A DNA stretch of 64,000 nt from Psychrobacter proteolyticus (lineage in GTDB: Bacteria > Pseudomonadota > Gammaproteobacteria > Pseudomonadales > Moraxellaceae), in NCBI RefSeq assembly GCF_003350005.1, contig NZ_QLKS01000002.1:558001-622000 (forward strand). The letters run 5' to 3'. The position numbers were made by a program, and so were the translations under genes. Below the pieces are notes generated by a model. The model did not search any database. It saw nothing but the letters and a program-made list of their open reading frames with translations, and had not been told where the DNA came from. The first letter of the stretch is position 1, and each line of letters starts with the position of its first letter. Shown piece after piece: positions 17,808 to 26,636 of the stretch.

Positions 17808-18674
17808 ATGAAAACAAATGATACCATCAGAGTCTTTGTTGGCTGTGACCCAAATAACTGTGATTTAGAGCAGATGATGGTTCTAGATTATAGTATTCAT
17901 AAACATACTAGTATGCCAGTAGAAATAGTATGGATGCAGTTATCGCGCGATCCGGATAGCTACTGGTGTTCAAATCCTGAGACTGGTAAGGGTTGGGATA
18001 CTACTAAGTGGTCAACGCCTTTTTCTGGTTTTAGATGGGCGATTCCAGAGTATTGCAATTACTCTGGACGTGCGATCTATATGGACGCTGATGTTGTCAT
18101 TTTAGACGATCTAGCAAAGCTATGGCAGCATCCTATCCAAGGGCAGTCTATAGTAGCCGCCAAAGCAAATGCTGATATGACTCGTCTATGCACCTGTGTG
18201 TGGGATTGTGATGCTGCAAAAAATGTGGTTTTGCCTATCGAGAAACTTAAAAAAGATCCCAAAAGTCACAAAGAGATGATGGCTTTGTTTAAGAAAAACA
18301 CGCAACTGATTGAGCCTTATCAAGATAGCTATAACTGTATCGATGGTGAAGACTTAGCAATAGAAGAAATCAAAATTTTGCATTATTCGGATATGGGAAC
18401 GCAATTCAGTCATAAGTACTCCTTACCTAGAGTGAATGAGGAAGGAATTGAGCATTGGTTTGACGGTGAGGTGTTACCACATCCAAGACAGGATTTGGTC
18501 GATCTTTTCGATACCTACTATAATGAAGCGCTTACTGCTGGATATGATCTAGAAAGTTATCGAATTGAGCCATTCGGTAATTTTCCAAAAAAATCTCAAC
18601 AAGGCTACAATGGTAATAAAGTCACTCGCCCGAGTGTTTCTAAATCACTGTTTTCTAGGCTCTTTAAGCGCTGA
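17808..18674 (+). CDS. Glycosyltransferase (GT8-like), outer-core locus
   Basis: A 288-residue protein starting RVFVGCDPNNCDLEQMMVLDYSIHK split across the fold, then GRAIYMDADVVILDDLAKLW with the DAD metal-binding motif typical of GT8-like retaining galactosyl/glucosyltransferases. The late motif HYSDMGTQ resembles the HxxG-type end of that fold. The C-terminus is Lys/Arg-rich, ending LFSRLFKR, probably a peripheral membrane anchor. ATG 17808 is preferred over ATG 17796 because GGA at 17798-17800 sits seven bases ahead. Sugar specificity is not predictable. Confidence 0.8.
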   Translation: MKTNDTIRVFVGCDPNNCDLEQMMVLDYSIHKHTSMPVEIVWMQLSRDPDSYWCSNPETGKGWDTTKWSTPFSGFRWAIPEYCNYSGRAIYMDADVVILDDLAKLWQHPIQGQSIVAAKANADMTRLCTCVWDCDAAKNVVLPIEKLKKDPKSHKEMMALFKKNTQLIEPYQDSYNCIDGEDLAIEEIKILHYSDMGTQFSHKYSLPRVNEEGIEHWFDGEVLPHPRQDLVDLFDTYYNEALTAGYDLESYRIEPFGNFPKKSQQGYNGNKVTRPSVSKSLFSRLFKR

Positions 18675-18740
18675 TTTTTCGATCAAATAATTATAAGTTT
18701 CTTTAAGTGGACAAAGATATCACTCGATAGGTCGTAGTTT

Positions 18741-19832
18741 ATGAAACAGCACAAAAAAATAGTGTTACTTGTTATTAATTGCTTACAAGGCGGCGGTGCG
18801 GAGCGTGTGGTATTAACGTTAGGTCAAGGGTTTTATGAATTGGGCTACGAAGTACATGTTCTAAGATTCAAACCATTGGTAGAGTATGAGTTGAGCCCAG
18901 ACCTTCATTACCATGTACTAAAATTTAAACCCTACAAGCTCATACCAGGATCTGAAAGACGTGATAAGGTTTTTGCACGTTCTGTCGATAAGTATGTTTC
19001 GCAAAATATCGGTCAGCCTGACATGATACTTTCTAATCTAGATCGTGCGGACAGTATCTTGAGTAATAGTAAGCTACCGAATATCACCTATATTATTCAT
19101 AACACCGTATCACTTCTCTACAAATTCAATAAAAATCAAGATGCTGAGCAATTGAAAAGGAAAATGGTTGAAATTTATTCTAAACATCCTTGTGTTTGTG
19201 TGAGTGAGGGTGCTGAAAAGGATTTTGTCAAAAGCTTTGGCGATATCACACCAACGACGGCCATTCACAATCCGATCGATAGAGACAGTATTCAAAAGCA
19301 GGCCGATGCTTTTGTTCCTGAATATCAGAACTATATAATTCATGTGGGAAGCTTCAAAGATGCGAAGCGTCATGATGTATTGGTAAAAGCCTACGCAAAA
19401 ACTGATCAATCTATGCCATTGTTACTGTTAGGCCAAGGCAAGCATAAAAGTGAGATAGAGAATTTAGTTACAGATTTGAAGCTAGAAAATAAAGTGATGT
19501 TTTTAGGCTTTCACGAAAACCCTTTTTCTTATATCAAACATGCACAATTTAAAGTGCTGACTTCTGACTGGGAGGGTTTTGCTTTAGTTATTGCTGAAGC
19601 TTTAGTGCTAGGTACGCCAGTTATAAGCACCAACTGTCCGTCAGGTCCAAGTGAGCTGCTACCTGAAAGCAACTTGATGCCGATGGGAGATGTTGAAGCC
19701 ATTGCTGAAAAAATGCGTCAGGCAATGAGCAACCCACAACAGTTTCATGCCCCGTTTGATGAGTCACTTCTTCCAGTCAAAATAGCTGAGAAATATCTAG
19801 AATTTTCTCAAAGACTAAATGTCACAAAGTGA
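18741..19832 (+). CDS. GT4-family glycosyltransferase, first copy of a tandem pair
   Basis: GT-B fold retaining glycosyltransferase of family 4. The N-terminal Rossmann domain starts VLLVINCLQGGGAERVVLTL; the C-terminal donor domain has IIHVGSFKDAKRHDVLVKAY, LLLLGQGKHK and the catalytic ExE region DWEGFALVIAEALVLGTPVI, ending in CPSGPSELLP. Length 363. The next gene is a close homologue; a third, more distant one lies at 25411-26577. It is presumably cytosolic, acting on lipid-linked core oligosaccharide. The donor is not predictable; the GGGAERV form occurs in many LOS and capsule glycosyltransferases. Confidence 0.87.
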   Translation: MKQHKKIVLLVINCLQGGGAERVVLTLGQGFYELGYEVHVLRFKPLVEYELSPDLHYHVLKFKPYKLIPGSERRDKVFARSVDKYVSQNIGQPDMILSNLDRADSILSNSKLPNITYIIHNTVSLLYKFNKNQDAEQLKRKMVEIYSKHPCVCVSEGAEKDFVKSFGDITPTTAIHNPIDRDSIQKQADAFVPEYQNYIIHVGSFKDAKRHDVLVKAYAKTDQSMPLLLLGQGKHKSEIENLVTDLKLENKVMFLGFHENPFSYIKHAQFKVLTSDWEGFALVIAEALVLGTPVISTNCPSGPSELLPESNLMPMGDVEAIAEKMRQAMSNPQQFHAPFDESLLPVKIAEKYLEFSQRLNVTK

Positions 19833-19884
19833 TAATATCAAACCCTCTTTATACTCAAAACACTCACTTCTAAGAAAGTTTAAA

Positions 19885-21012
19885 ATGACTAACAATGCCA
19901 TGAGCAATAATTTACCCAGAGAAAATAAGAAAAAAATACTTTTAGTCATCAACTGCCTACAAGGTGGTGGCGCTGAGCGTGTTGTACTTACATTAGGGCA
20001 GGGCTTTTATGAGTTGGGATATGAAGTACATGTTTTAAGATTCAAGTCTCGGGTAGAGTATGACCTTAATCCGAACCTCAATTATCATTTAATTAACTTT
20101 AAGAAATATAAACTCATACCAAAACTAGAGCGTCGTGACAAATTTGTTTCAGGTGTGGTTGACAGATATGTCTCAAAGAAAATTGGTCAGCCGGATATTA
20201 TCCTATCAAACCTTGATCGTGCGGACAGTATTCTTAGCCACAGCAAAATGCTTAATATTATCTATGTGATTCACACTACGCTATCATTATCATACAAGTT
20301 CAAAAATTTAGATGATGAGCAGAAAAAACTAGCTTTTTCTGACATTTACTCAAAGAATAGCTGCGTATGTGTTAGTGAGGGTGTTCAAAAAGACTTTATA
20401 GAAATTTTTGGCGATATAACACCAACTGCAACCATTCATAATCCAATAGACAGAGATTGTATCTTAGAGCTAGCTAATGCATTCGTTCCTGAACATCAGA
20501 ATTATATTATTCATGTGGGTAGCTTCAAAGAGGCAAAACGTCATGATATGCTGCTAAGAGCTTATGCTAAAACAGATCAGTCTCTACCTTTATTGCTTTT
20601 AGGTAAAGGTAAGCTCAAAAACGATATAGAGCAATTGGTAGTAGAACTTAATTTGGAGGACAAGGTGGTTTTCTTAGGTTTTTTAGAAAATCCTTTTCCT
20701 TATATAAAGCATGCAAAATTTAAGATATTAACTTCAGACTGGGAAGGCTTTGCTTTGGTGATTGCAGAGTCTTTAGTTTTGGGAACGCCAGTTATCAGTA
20801 CTGACTGCCAATCTGGGCCAAGTGAGTTGTTACCTCAAAAAAACCTAATGCCTATGAGAGACATAGATGCTATTGCAGCTAAATTGAGCCTAGCCATGAA
20901 GGATCCAGAGCAATTTCACTCTGAGTTTAGCGAAGCACTCCTTCCTGTCACAATAGCCAAGAAATATATCGAATTTGCATCGAATGTTAAGAATACAGAT
21001 AAAAGGTCTTAA
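19885..21012 (+). CDS. GT4-family glycosyltransferase, second copy of a tandem pair
   Basis: Homologous to the upstream gene over its whole length: the same CLQGGGAERVVLTLGQGF start, the same LSNLDRADSILSxSK, HVGSFKxAKRHD and DWEGFALVIAE motifs. Many residues are identical although codons differ throughout. The frame is open to an ATG at 19819, inside the end of the preceding gene; ATG 19885 is chosen as the better match to the start of copy one, with a weak AAGAAAG upstream, and the longer start would overlap by 14 bp. The stop is shared with the converging gene as TTAA (21009-21012). Confidence 0.85.
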   Translation: MTNNAMSNNLPRENKKKILLVINCLQGGGAERVVLTLGQGFYELGYEVHVLRFKSRVEYDLNPNLNYHLINFKKYKLIPKLERRDKFVSGVVDRYVSKKIGQPDIILSNLDRADSILSHSKMLNIIYVIHTTLSLSYKFKNLDDEQKKLAFSDIYSKNSCVCVSEGVQKDFIEIFGDITPTATIHNPIDRDCILELANAFVPEHQNYIIHVGSFKEAKRHDMLLRAYAKTDQSLPLLLLGKGKLKNDIEQLVVELNLEDKVVFLGFLENPFPYIKHAKFKILTSDWEGFALVIAESLVLGTPVISTDCQSGPSELLPQKNLMPMRDIDAIAAKLSLAMKDPEQFHSEFSEALLPVTIAKKYIEFASNVKNTDKRS

Positions 21013-21776
21013 TCTAGCCACCATTTGGACCAATCATCTCTATGTAATTGCCGTAGAGTAGCGAAAGCACTCTGGTTGTTCTGTAGTTTTTCGAATACAG
21101 CAAGCAGTATAGCTGTAGCTAACTTATCGACTTTCTGAAATTTGTTGTAGCGTTTACGCATATTCCTTAAGCTATCATCGGTACCAATACGGAAATAAGT
21201 AAGTCCATCGTATAGAGGCAAATCGCCGGCATACAGTATGTCGGTTTTTTCGTCTAATAACGGCATAGGTTCAGCATTAGCGCTTAGTTGTAAAAAGTTT
21301 TTGGTCTCATGAACTCTTAAGGTATTCATTAGAGTGATAACGTTCATTAAAATAGCAGCTCTAAGACTGTTATTTGAGTGATCAATGAAAGTATCGCAGG
21401 CTGAGACAATCCAGCGCAGCGACAGATGCTCTAATAAATAGTCGCTTTCTGACTCCCAAAGCCTTTCAAATTCAGAAAAAGTTTTATCTATTTTGTATTT
21501 GCGGCGCATCAATATGATAAGCGTATTGTGATAAAAGCAGAGCTCAGACTCTCCTAAAGATTGATACTTTAAGTTATTTAAGTGGATTTCTAAGTCTGTA
21601 CTTTTACGCTCATCTGTCAGTGCTTCAATATCACACAATGACTCAGTGATTATTGTCGTTTTCATCTCATCAAAGCTTTTACCATCATAATTTTTGACAA
21701 TCTTACCTGCGTTCAATCTTTTTTCACTTAGAAATATCAATAGCAGTTTGCTTTGCCAGTTTGAAGGTGTAGTCAT
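21009..21776 (-). CDS. Hypothetical protein in the outer-core locus
   Basis: I do not recognise this 255-residue protein. It is soluble-looking, with no signal peptide or membrane segment, and mostly helical (LLLIFLSEKRLNAGKIVKNY, LEIHLNNLKYQSLGES, LLAVFEKLQNNQ). A central region has LSLRWIVSACDTFIDHSNNSL and a later LYAGDLPLYDGLTYFRIG. ATG 21776 is used because AAAGGA lies about ten bases upstream; the frame is open to a TTG at 21809. Its stop shares the palindrome TTAA with the converging glycosyltransferase. The placement suggests a role linked to glycan assembly, but this is position only. Confidence 0.75.
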   Translation of the reverse strand: MTTPSNWQSKLLLIFLSEKRLNAGKIVKNYDGKSFDEMKTTIITESLCDIEALTDERKSTDLEIHLNNLKYQSLGESELCFYHNTLIILMRRKYKIDKTFSEFERLWESESDYLLEHLSLRWIVSACDTFIDHSNNSLRAAILMNVITLMNTLRVHETKNFLQLSANAEPMPLLDEKTDILYAGDLPLYDGLTYFRIGTDDSLRNMRKRYNKFQKVDKLATAILLAVFEKLQNNQSAFATLRQLHRDDWSKWWLD

Positions 21777-21869
21777 GTCACTAAAATCCTTTGAACAAGT
21801 ATGATGCAATTAGAGCTTAAACGTCTGTCGAAAAAATTGATACCAAAATAATTTATGAAATATTACTGC

Positions 21870-22883
21870 TTAAACTGAATAGTATTGCTTGTACCATTCG
21901 ACAAACTTTGTGATTCCATCTTCGATACTGGTATCAGGTTTGAAATCAATATCATCTACTAGCTCGTCTATATCTGCATAAGTAATAGGCACATCACCTG
22001 CTTGCATCGGCAATAAATTCTCTTGCGCTTTTTTGTCACAAGCGCTTTCGATGGCAGTGATAAAACGACGTAAAGTTACTGGTTGGTTATTGCCAATGTT
22101 ATATATTTTATAAGGGGCAATCGCTGTAGTGATACTAGAATATTGAGGAGAGGGGGCTTTATCCATTATTCGAATAATACCTTTTACAATATCATCAATG
22201 TAGGTAAAGTCACGCTGCATATCACCATTATTGAAGACATTGATTGGCTCACCAGCTAGAATTTTTTTGGTGAAAGAAAAATAGGCCATATCAGGTCGAC
22301 CATAAGGACCGTAAACGGTAAAAAACCTTAATCCTGTCGTAGGAATGTTATATAAATGGCTGTAGCTATGTGCCATGAGCTCGTTTGATTTTTTCGTGGC
22401 TGCATATAAACTGATAGGAAAATCAACACAATCAGCAGTGGTAAATGGCTGCTTTATATTCATACCATAGACTGAGCTGGAGCTGGCATAGATTAAATGC
22501 TTGATATCATGATGGCGGCAGCCCTCAAGTATATTAACAAAGCCAACCACATTTGAATCAATGTAAGCATTCGGATTTTCGATAGAGTAGCGGACACCTG
22601 CTTGTGCACCTAAATTAATGACAATATCGAATTGATAGGTAGAAAAAAGATCAGACATAGCTTCGCGATCAGCAAGGTCTAGCTTAATGAACGTAAAGTA
22701 TTCTGGTTCTGATATTTCATTTAGTAGTTTTAATCGATCTTCTTTTAAGCTCACCTCATAATAGTCGTTGATGTTATCAATACCAACGATGCAGTTATTG
22801 CTATTAGGCAGCTGTATTTGTAATAGGGCTTTGATTAAATGAAAACCAATAAAACCTGCCGCACCAGTGACTAATATATTCAT
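21870..22883 (-). CDS. UDP-glucuronate 4-epimerase-like NAD-dependent epimerase
   Basis: Extended short-chain dehydrogenase with the Rossmann motif TGAAGFIGFHL, the SSSSVYG serine and the YAATKKSNE catalytic Tyr/Lys pair. GLRFFTVYGPYGRPDMA is characteristic of UDP-glucuronate epimerases (CapI/LpsL group). The likely reaction is UDP-glucuronate to UDP-galacturonate. Length 337 is normal. Its ATG overlaps the ugd stop by one base (TGATG), showing tight coupling with the enzyme that makes its substrate. Galacturonate is a frequent residue of LOS cores. Confidence 0.9.
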   Translation of the reverse strand: MNILVTGAAGFIGFHLIKALLQIQLPNSNNCIVGIDNINDYYEVSLKEDRLKLLNEISEPEYFTFIKLDLADREAMSDLFSTYQFDIVINLGAQAGVRYSIENPNAYIDSNVVGFVNILEGCRHHDIKHLIYASSSSVYGMNIKQPFTTADCVDFPISLYAATKKSNELMAHSYSHLYNIPTTGLRFFTVYGPYGRPDMAYFSFTKKILAGEPINVFNNGDMQRDFTYIDDIVKGIIRIMDKAPSPQYSSITTAIAPYKIYNIGNNQPVTLRRFITAIESACDKKAQENLLPMQAGDVPITYADIDELVDDIDFKPDTSIEDGITKFVEWYKQYYSV

Positions 22884-24049
22884 CAGTCGCTCCCGAATAA
22901 ATCTCTGGTAAAGACTTTGTCCGCCACATCTTCGATTTCAGCAGATAAACGGTTTGCCACAATGACATCACTCATTGATTTAAACGCTTCTAGGTCTTGA
23001 ATAACTTGTGAGTTGAAAAAGGTACTTTCTTTCAATACTGGTTCGTAAACAATGACTTCGATACCTTTTGCCTTAATACGTTTCATGATGCCTTGTATGG
23101 CAGAAGCTCTAAAATTGTCTGATCCGCTTTTCATAACTAATCGGTGTATACCTACAATTTTTGGTTTTCGTTCAATAACTTTATCAGCGATAAAGTCTTT
23201 ACGAGTTCTGTTGGAGTCGACAATGGCTTTTATTAGGTTACTTGGCACTTCATCATAATTTGCCAATAGCTGTTTGGTATCTTTAGGCAAGCAGTAGCCA
23301 CCATAGCCAAATGATGGGTTGTTATAATGATCACCAATACGCGGGTCTAACCCAATACCTTCTATGATCTGTTTGGTTTCGAGCCCAAATGTTTGAGCAT
23401 AAGTATCAAGCTCATTAAAGTAGGCCACGCGCATTGCTAAATAAGTATTAGAAAATAACTTGATTGCCTCAGCTTCAGTGGGCTTTACAAATAGTAGCGG
23501 TACGTCCTTTTTGATCGCGCCTTTAAGGAGTAAGTTAGCGAATAATTGAGCTCGTTCTGACTGTTCACCTACGATGATTCGAGAAGGGTAAAGGTTGTCA
23601 TGCAGCGCTTTACCTTCTCGCAAAAACTCGGGTGAAAAGATAATACGGTCAGTTGCATAACGTTCTCTAACACTCGCCGTATATCCCACTGGTACGGTAG
23701 ACTTTATAATAATGATTGCTTGTTGATTGACCAAAAGTACTTGCTCAATCACTGCTTCTACCGTTGATGTATTGAAGTAATTGGTCTTGGCATCATAATC
23801 AGTTGGTGTCGCCACAATAATAAAATCAGCGCCTTCATAGGCTGCCGCCGCATCAAGTGTCGCAGAAAAGTTGAGATTTTTATTTGATAAAAAATCCTCA
23901 ATATCTTCATCTTCAATAGGGGACTGCTGAGTATTCAATAAGTCGATTTTTTCAGGAACAATGTCGACAGCGACGACTTCGTTGTGCTGTGCCAATAGCA
24001 TTGCATTTGATAGGCCTACGTAACCTGTACCTACTACTGCTATTTTCAT
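22883..24049 (-). CDS. ugd: UDP-glucose 6-dehydrogenase
   Basis: Oxidises UDP-glucose to UDP-glucuronate with two NAD+. N-terminal Rossmann motif [19 protein letters not shown], the [11 protein letters not shown] segment and the catalytic cysteine in [14 protein letters not shown]. The 388-residue length matches the short Ugd class of Gram-negative polysaccharide loci. It is followed without a gap by the epimerase, so both together supply UDP-glucuronate and UDP-galacturonate for the locus. The pair is transcribed opposite to the first four glycosyltransferases. Confidence 0.95.
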   Translation of the reverse strand: MKIAVVGTGYVGLSNAMLLAQHNEVVAVDIVPEKIDLLNTQQSPIEDEDIEDFLSNKNLNFSATLDAAAAYEGADFIIVATPTDYDAKTNYFNTSTVEAVIEQVLLVNQQAIIIIKSTVPVGYTASVRERYATDRIIFSPEFLREGKALHDNLYPSRIIVGEQSERAQLFANLLLKGAIKKDVPLLFVKPTEAEAIKLFSNTYLAMRVAYFNELDTYAQTFGLETKQIIEGIGLDPRIGDHYNNPSFGYGGYCLPKDTKQLLANYDEVPSNLIKAIVDSNRTRKDFIADKVIERKPKIVGIHRLVMKSGSDNFRASAIQGIMKRIKAKGIEVIVYEPVLKESTFFNSQVIQDLEAFKSMSDVIVANRLSAEIEDVADKVFTRDLFGSD

Positions 24050-24149
24050 AATATATCCAAGTAATGTTTACGCTTTGATGGATCTAATCCAAAATTGGTT
24101 TATGCTAAATAAGATTCAAAATTACAATACCGTGTCAGATCACCTTAGC

Positions 24150-25151
24150 TCAGAGAGCTGGTATTCCCGTCACAGAAGCGGGAAGATGCGCTAAAAATTT
24201 ATGCTTCATAGCTTGGCTGATTTTCTTGTGCGAATCCGTCTCAAGAAGGTCTAGGCTTTGAATACAACCGTACTTGATAGATTTATCTTCTAAAGCAGTA
24301 ATAAAGTCATCGACACTACTTTCATTTTTTAGATAGTTGACAGAGGTATCGGGTTTTAGATTTGCTTCATCTTTTTGAATTTTTAGATGATTCATCAGGG
24401 TTATCGGATTCACCTGAGCCACGTCTCTAAATTTATATCTAATCTGCTCTGTCAGTAGCTGAGGATGATTTAGCAAATAATCTTTCAGTATGTTCCTATC
24501 GACGATATGAGGATAGTGATGAATTTCAAAGAATTGATCCATACCGATTATTTTGGCGCTTAGCATTTGGGCGATAGTATGCCTTGGTTGAATCGGTGTG
24601 CGAAATAGTTTAAAGCGCGATTTTCGGAAATTAAGCTTAGCATTTAATGCCGCACTTTTACGCCAGTGGCCGTGAATATTCAGCTTTTCGCCATCCAAAA
24701 AGTCATCTATTTTTACTGGTTGGTTAAAAAAGAAATCATCATTCATATAGATGAAGTAATCAGATAACCCCTCAATATTCCATATCATCGACTCAATCGA
24801 TCGGGTATTAAACGTAGGCAAAAACTGCTCATAACCCGAAAATATGTCCTTATGATCAACGATGCGTATTTTATCTGCTGAGCAAATACCTTGCTTAGCA
24901 AATTCATCGATGAACGCTGGCTTTTGTTGATCTGTGACAATATATATATGACGACAAAAAGGCACATATTTGATGATAGAAGCAATATTATAATATATCT
25001 CATCGTCGCTAGCGAAACGCGTGTCAGTTATTGCGTCAGATGCCACTTCTTTACTTGGCTTGTACTGTTCTCGCTTTTGTTTGAATATAGGGTCTGCGCC
25101 ATCTACCCAAGCAATGACGATGTCTAAGGTTCTCTCATCAGGCTGCTTCAT
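24150..25151 (-). CDS. Stealth-family sugar-phosphate transferase
   Basis: Member of the Stealth family (hexose-1-phosphate transferases, related to GlcNAc-1-phosphotransferase). Conserved region 1 is DIVIAWVDGADPIF at the N-terminus; region 2 runs from RFASDDEIYYNIASIIKY through IYIVTDQQKPAFI to LPTFNTRSIESMIWNI and IYMNDDFFFNQPV. The C-terminal part (HHYPHIVDRNIL, FRDVAQVNP) matches later Stealth regions. The expected chemistry is transfer of sugar-1-phosphate to make a phosphodiester-linked glycan. Length 333 is usual. It lies upstream of ugd in the same direction and is divergent from the GT4 gene at 25411. Confidence 0.92.
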   Translation of the reverse strand: MKQPDERTLDIVIAWVDGADPIFKQKREQYKPSKEVASDAITDTRFASDDEIYYNIASIIKYVPFCRHIYIVTDQQKPAFIDEFAKQGICSADKIRIVDHKDIFSGYEQFLPTFNTRSIESMIWNIEGLSDYFIYMNDDFFFNQPVKIDDFLDGEKLNIHGHWRKSAALNAKLNFRKSRFKLFRTPIQPRHTIAQMLSAKIIGMDQFFEIHHYPHIVDRNILKDYLLNHPQLLTEQIRYKFRDVAQVNPITLMNHLKIQKDEANLKPDTSVNYLKNESSVDDFITALEDKSIKYGCIQSLDLLETDSHKKISQAMKHKFLAHLPASVTGIPAL

Positions 25152-25410
25152 AACTGATCCTGCTCTTTTCGGATATGCATCTATTTTAGTAGCTATATTA
25201 GATCAGCTATGATATTTGCTGATGCAATTATTAACAAGGTTTAATCGATTTAGATAGTTAGACTCATTATAATTTTTATAGAGATACCGTTAAATCCTGC
25301 TCGTACTTTACTGAGTAAATGCCGAGCACCAGCGGTAGGTGAGACTAGCATATAAAGTCAGAACGCTGCAATAATTATGACCATAGTTGCATTCATTTGG
25401 CTAAACTATC

Positions 25411-26577
25411 ATGCCTATACCGTTAAAAAATCAAGCTGAGACACTAATGCCACCTATTATTCTATTTATTTTAAAAGCGCTTGAAGGTCGCGGTGCTGAG
25501 CGTATGGTTACGACTTTGGCAAGCGCTTATGCAGATATGGGCTATCGTACTCATATCTTATGTTTGGAAGCGACGCAAGATATGCTACTAGACGCTCGTG
25601 TTCAATATCATATCGTGCCATATGATGAGGTGTTTTCTGAGCAGAATCTCGACCCAGAATCTACGCAAGCACAAGCCTACGAATCAGTTGCTAAACGTAT
25701 TGATACTTACGTGCTTAGCCAAATAGGGAAGCCAGATTTAATACTGGCTAATATCTATAAAATAAACTGGATTATGGCATATAGCCAGTTGCCAAACATC
25801 GTAAATGTACTGCATACAGCGCTATCAAAGCAGTTCCAAAACCAATTATTAGAGGCGCCAGTACAGACTATAAATCATTTGAAAATGGTCTATGGCGCTC
25901 ATCTTTGCAGCTGTGTAAGTAAGGGTGCACGCCAAGATTTGATTGATATTATAGGAGATATCACCAAAACCACAACAATCTATAATCCTTGTGATGCTAT
26001 TGCTATAAATACCAAAGCAGCAGCATCTAGCCATCTTGAACATTTCGGCTTAGTAGATAAAGAGTACATTATACATGTTGCCTCTTTTGATAGCATGAAA
26101 GGTCATCGAGACTTGCTACAGGCGTATGCCAAAACAGAACGAAAGCTGCCGTTAGTACTAGTAGGTAAAGGTAAGCTTGAAGAAGAGATTAAGCAGCTTG
26201 CGACCGAACTTGGGATTAGCGATAGTATTAAGTTTTTAGGCTTTCAGACCAACCCTTATCCATTAATTAGAACAGCTGCACTGATGGTACTCACCTCTAA
26301 GTTTGAAGGCTTTGGCTATGTCATTGTAGAGGCGCAAGCACTGGGCGTACCAGTAATCAGTACGGATTGTCCTTTTGGGCCAAGAGAATTATTACCTGAG
26401 CAAAACTTGATTGCGGTAGGTGATATTGATGGCTTGGCCATGCTCATCGATCAAGCCATAGATAACCTTACAGATTATATCGTTCCGCTAAACCAGCAGT
26501 TACTTCCTGAACATATTGCAAGACAGTACTTAGCGTTTGGTTCTGTTTTAGATTCAGATAAAAATGAGGGTTTATAA
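25411..26577 (+). CDS. GT4-family glycosyltransferase, third paralogue
   Basis: GT-B fold protein with FILKALEGRGAERMVTTLAS in place of the GGGAERV motif, IIHVASFDSMKGHRDLLQAY, LVLVGKGKLEEEI and the donor-site SKFEGFGYVIVEAQALGVPVI. It resembles the tandem pair at 18741-21012 but is clearly more distant. ATG 25411 is used; an internal ATG at 25447 (MPPIILF) is an alternative with a more typical start. It is flanked by oppositely oriented genes, so it has its own promoter in the 259-bp region upstream. Confidence 0.85.
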   Translation: MPIPLKNQAETLMPPIILFILKALEGRGAERMVTTLASAYADMGYRTHILCLEATQDMLLDARVQYHIVPYDEVFSEQNLDPESTQAQAYESVAKRIDTYVLSQIGKPDLILANIYKINWIMAYSQLPNIVNVLHTALSKQFQNQLLEAPVQTINHLKMVYGAHLCSCVSKGARQDLIDIIGDITKTTTIYNPCDAIAINTKAAASSHLEHFGLVDKEYIIHVASFDSMKGHRDLLQAYAKTERKLPLVLVGKGKLEEEIKQLATELGISDSIKFLGFQTNPYPLIRTAALMVLTSKFEGFGYVIVEAQALGVPVISTDCPFGPRELLPEQNLIAVGDIDGLAMLIDQAIDNLTDYIVPLNQQLLPEHIARQYLAFGSVLDSDKNEGL

Positions 26578-26636
26578 CGTGTAGTGGTTCTTAATTAAAC
26601 GCAATCAAGTAGAGGTTACTAATTGCGAGTCATCAA

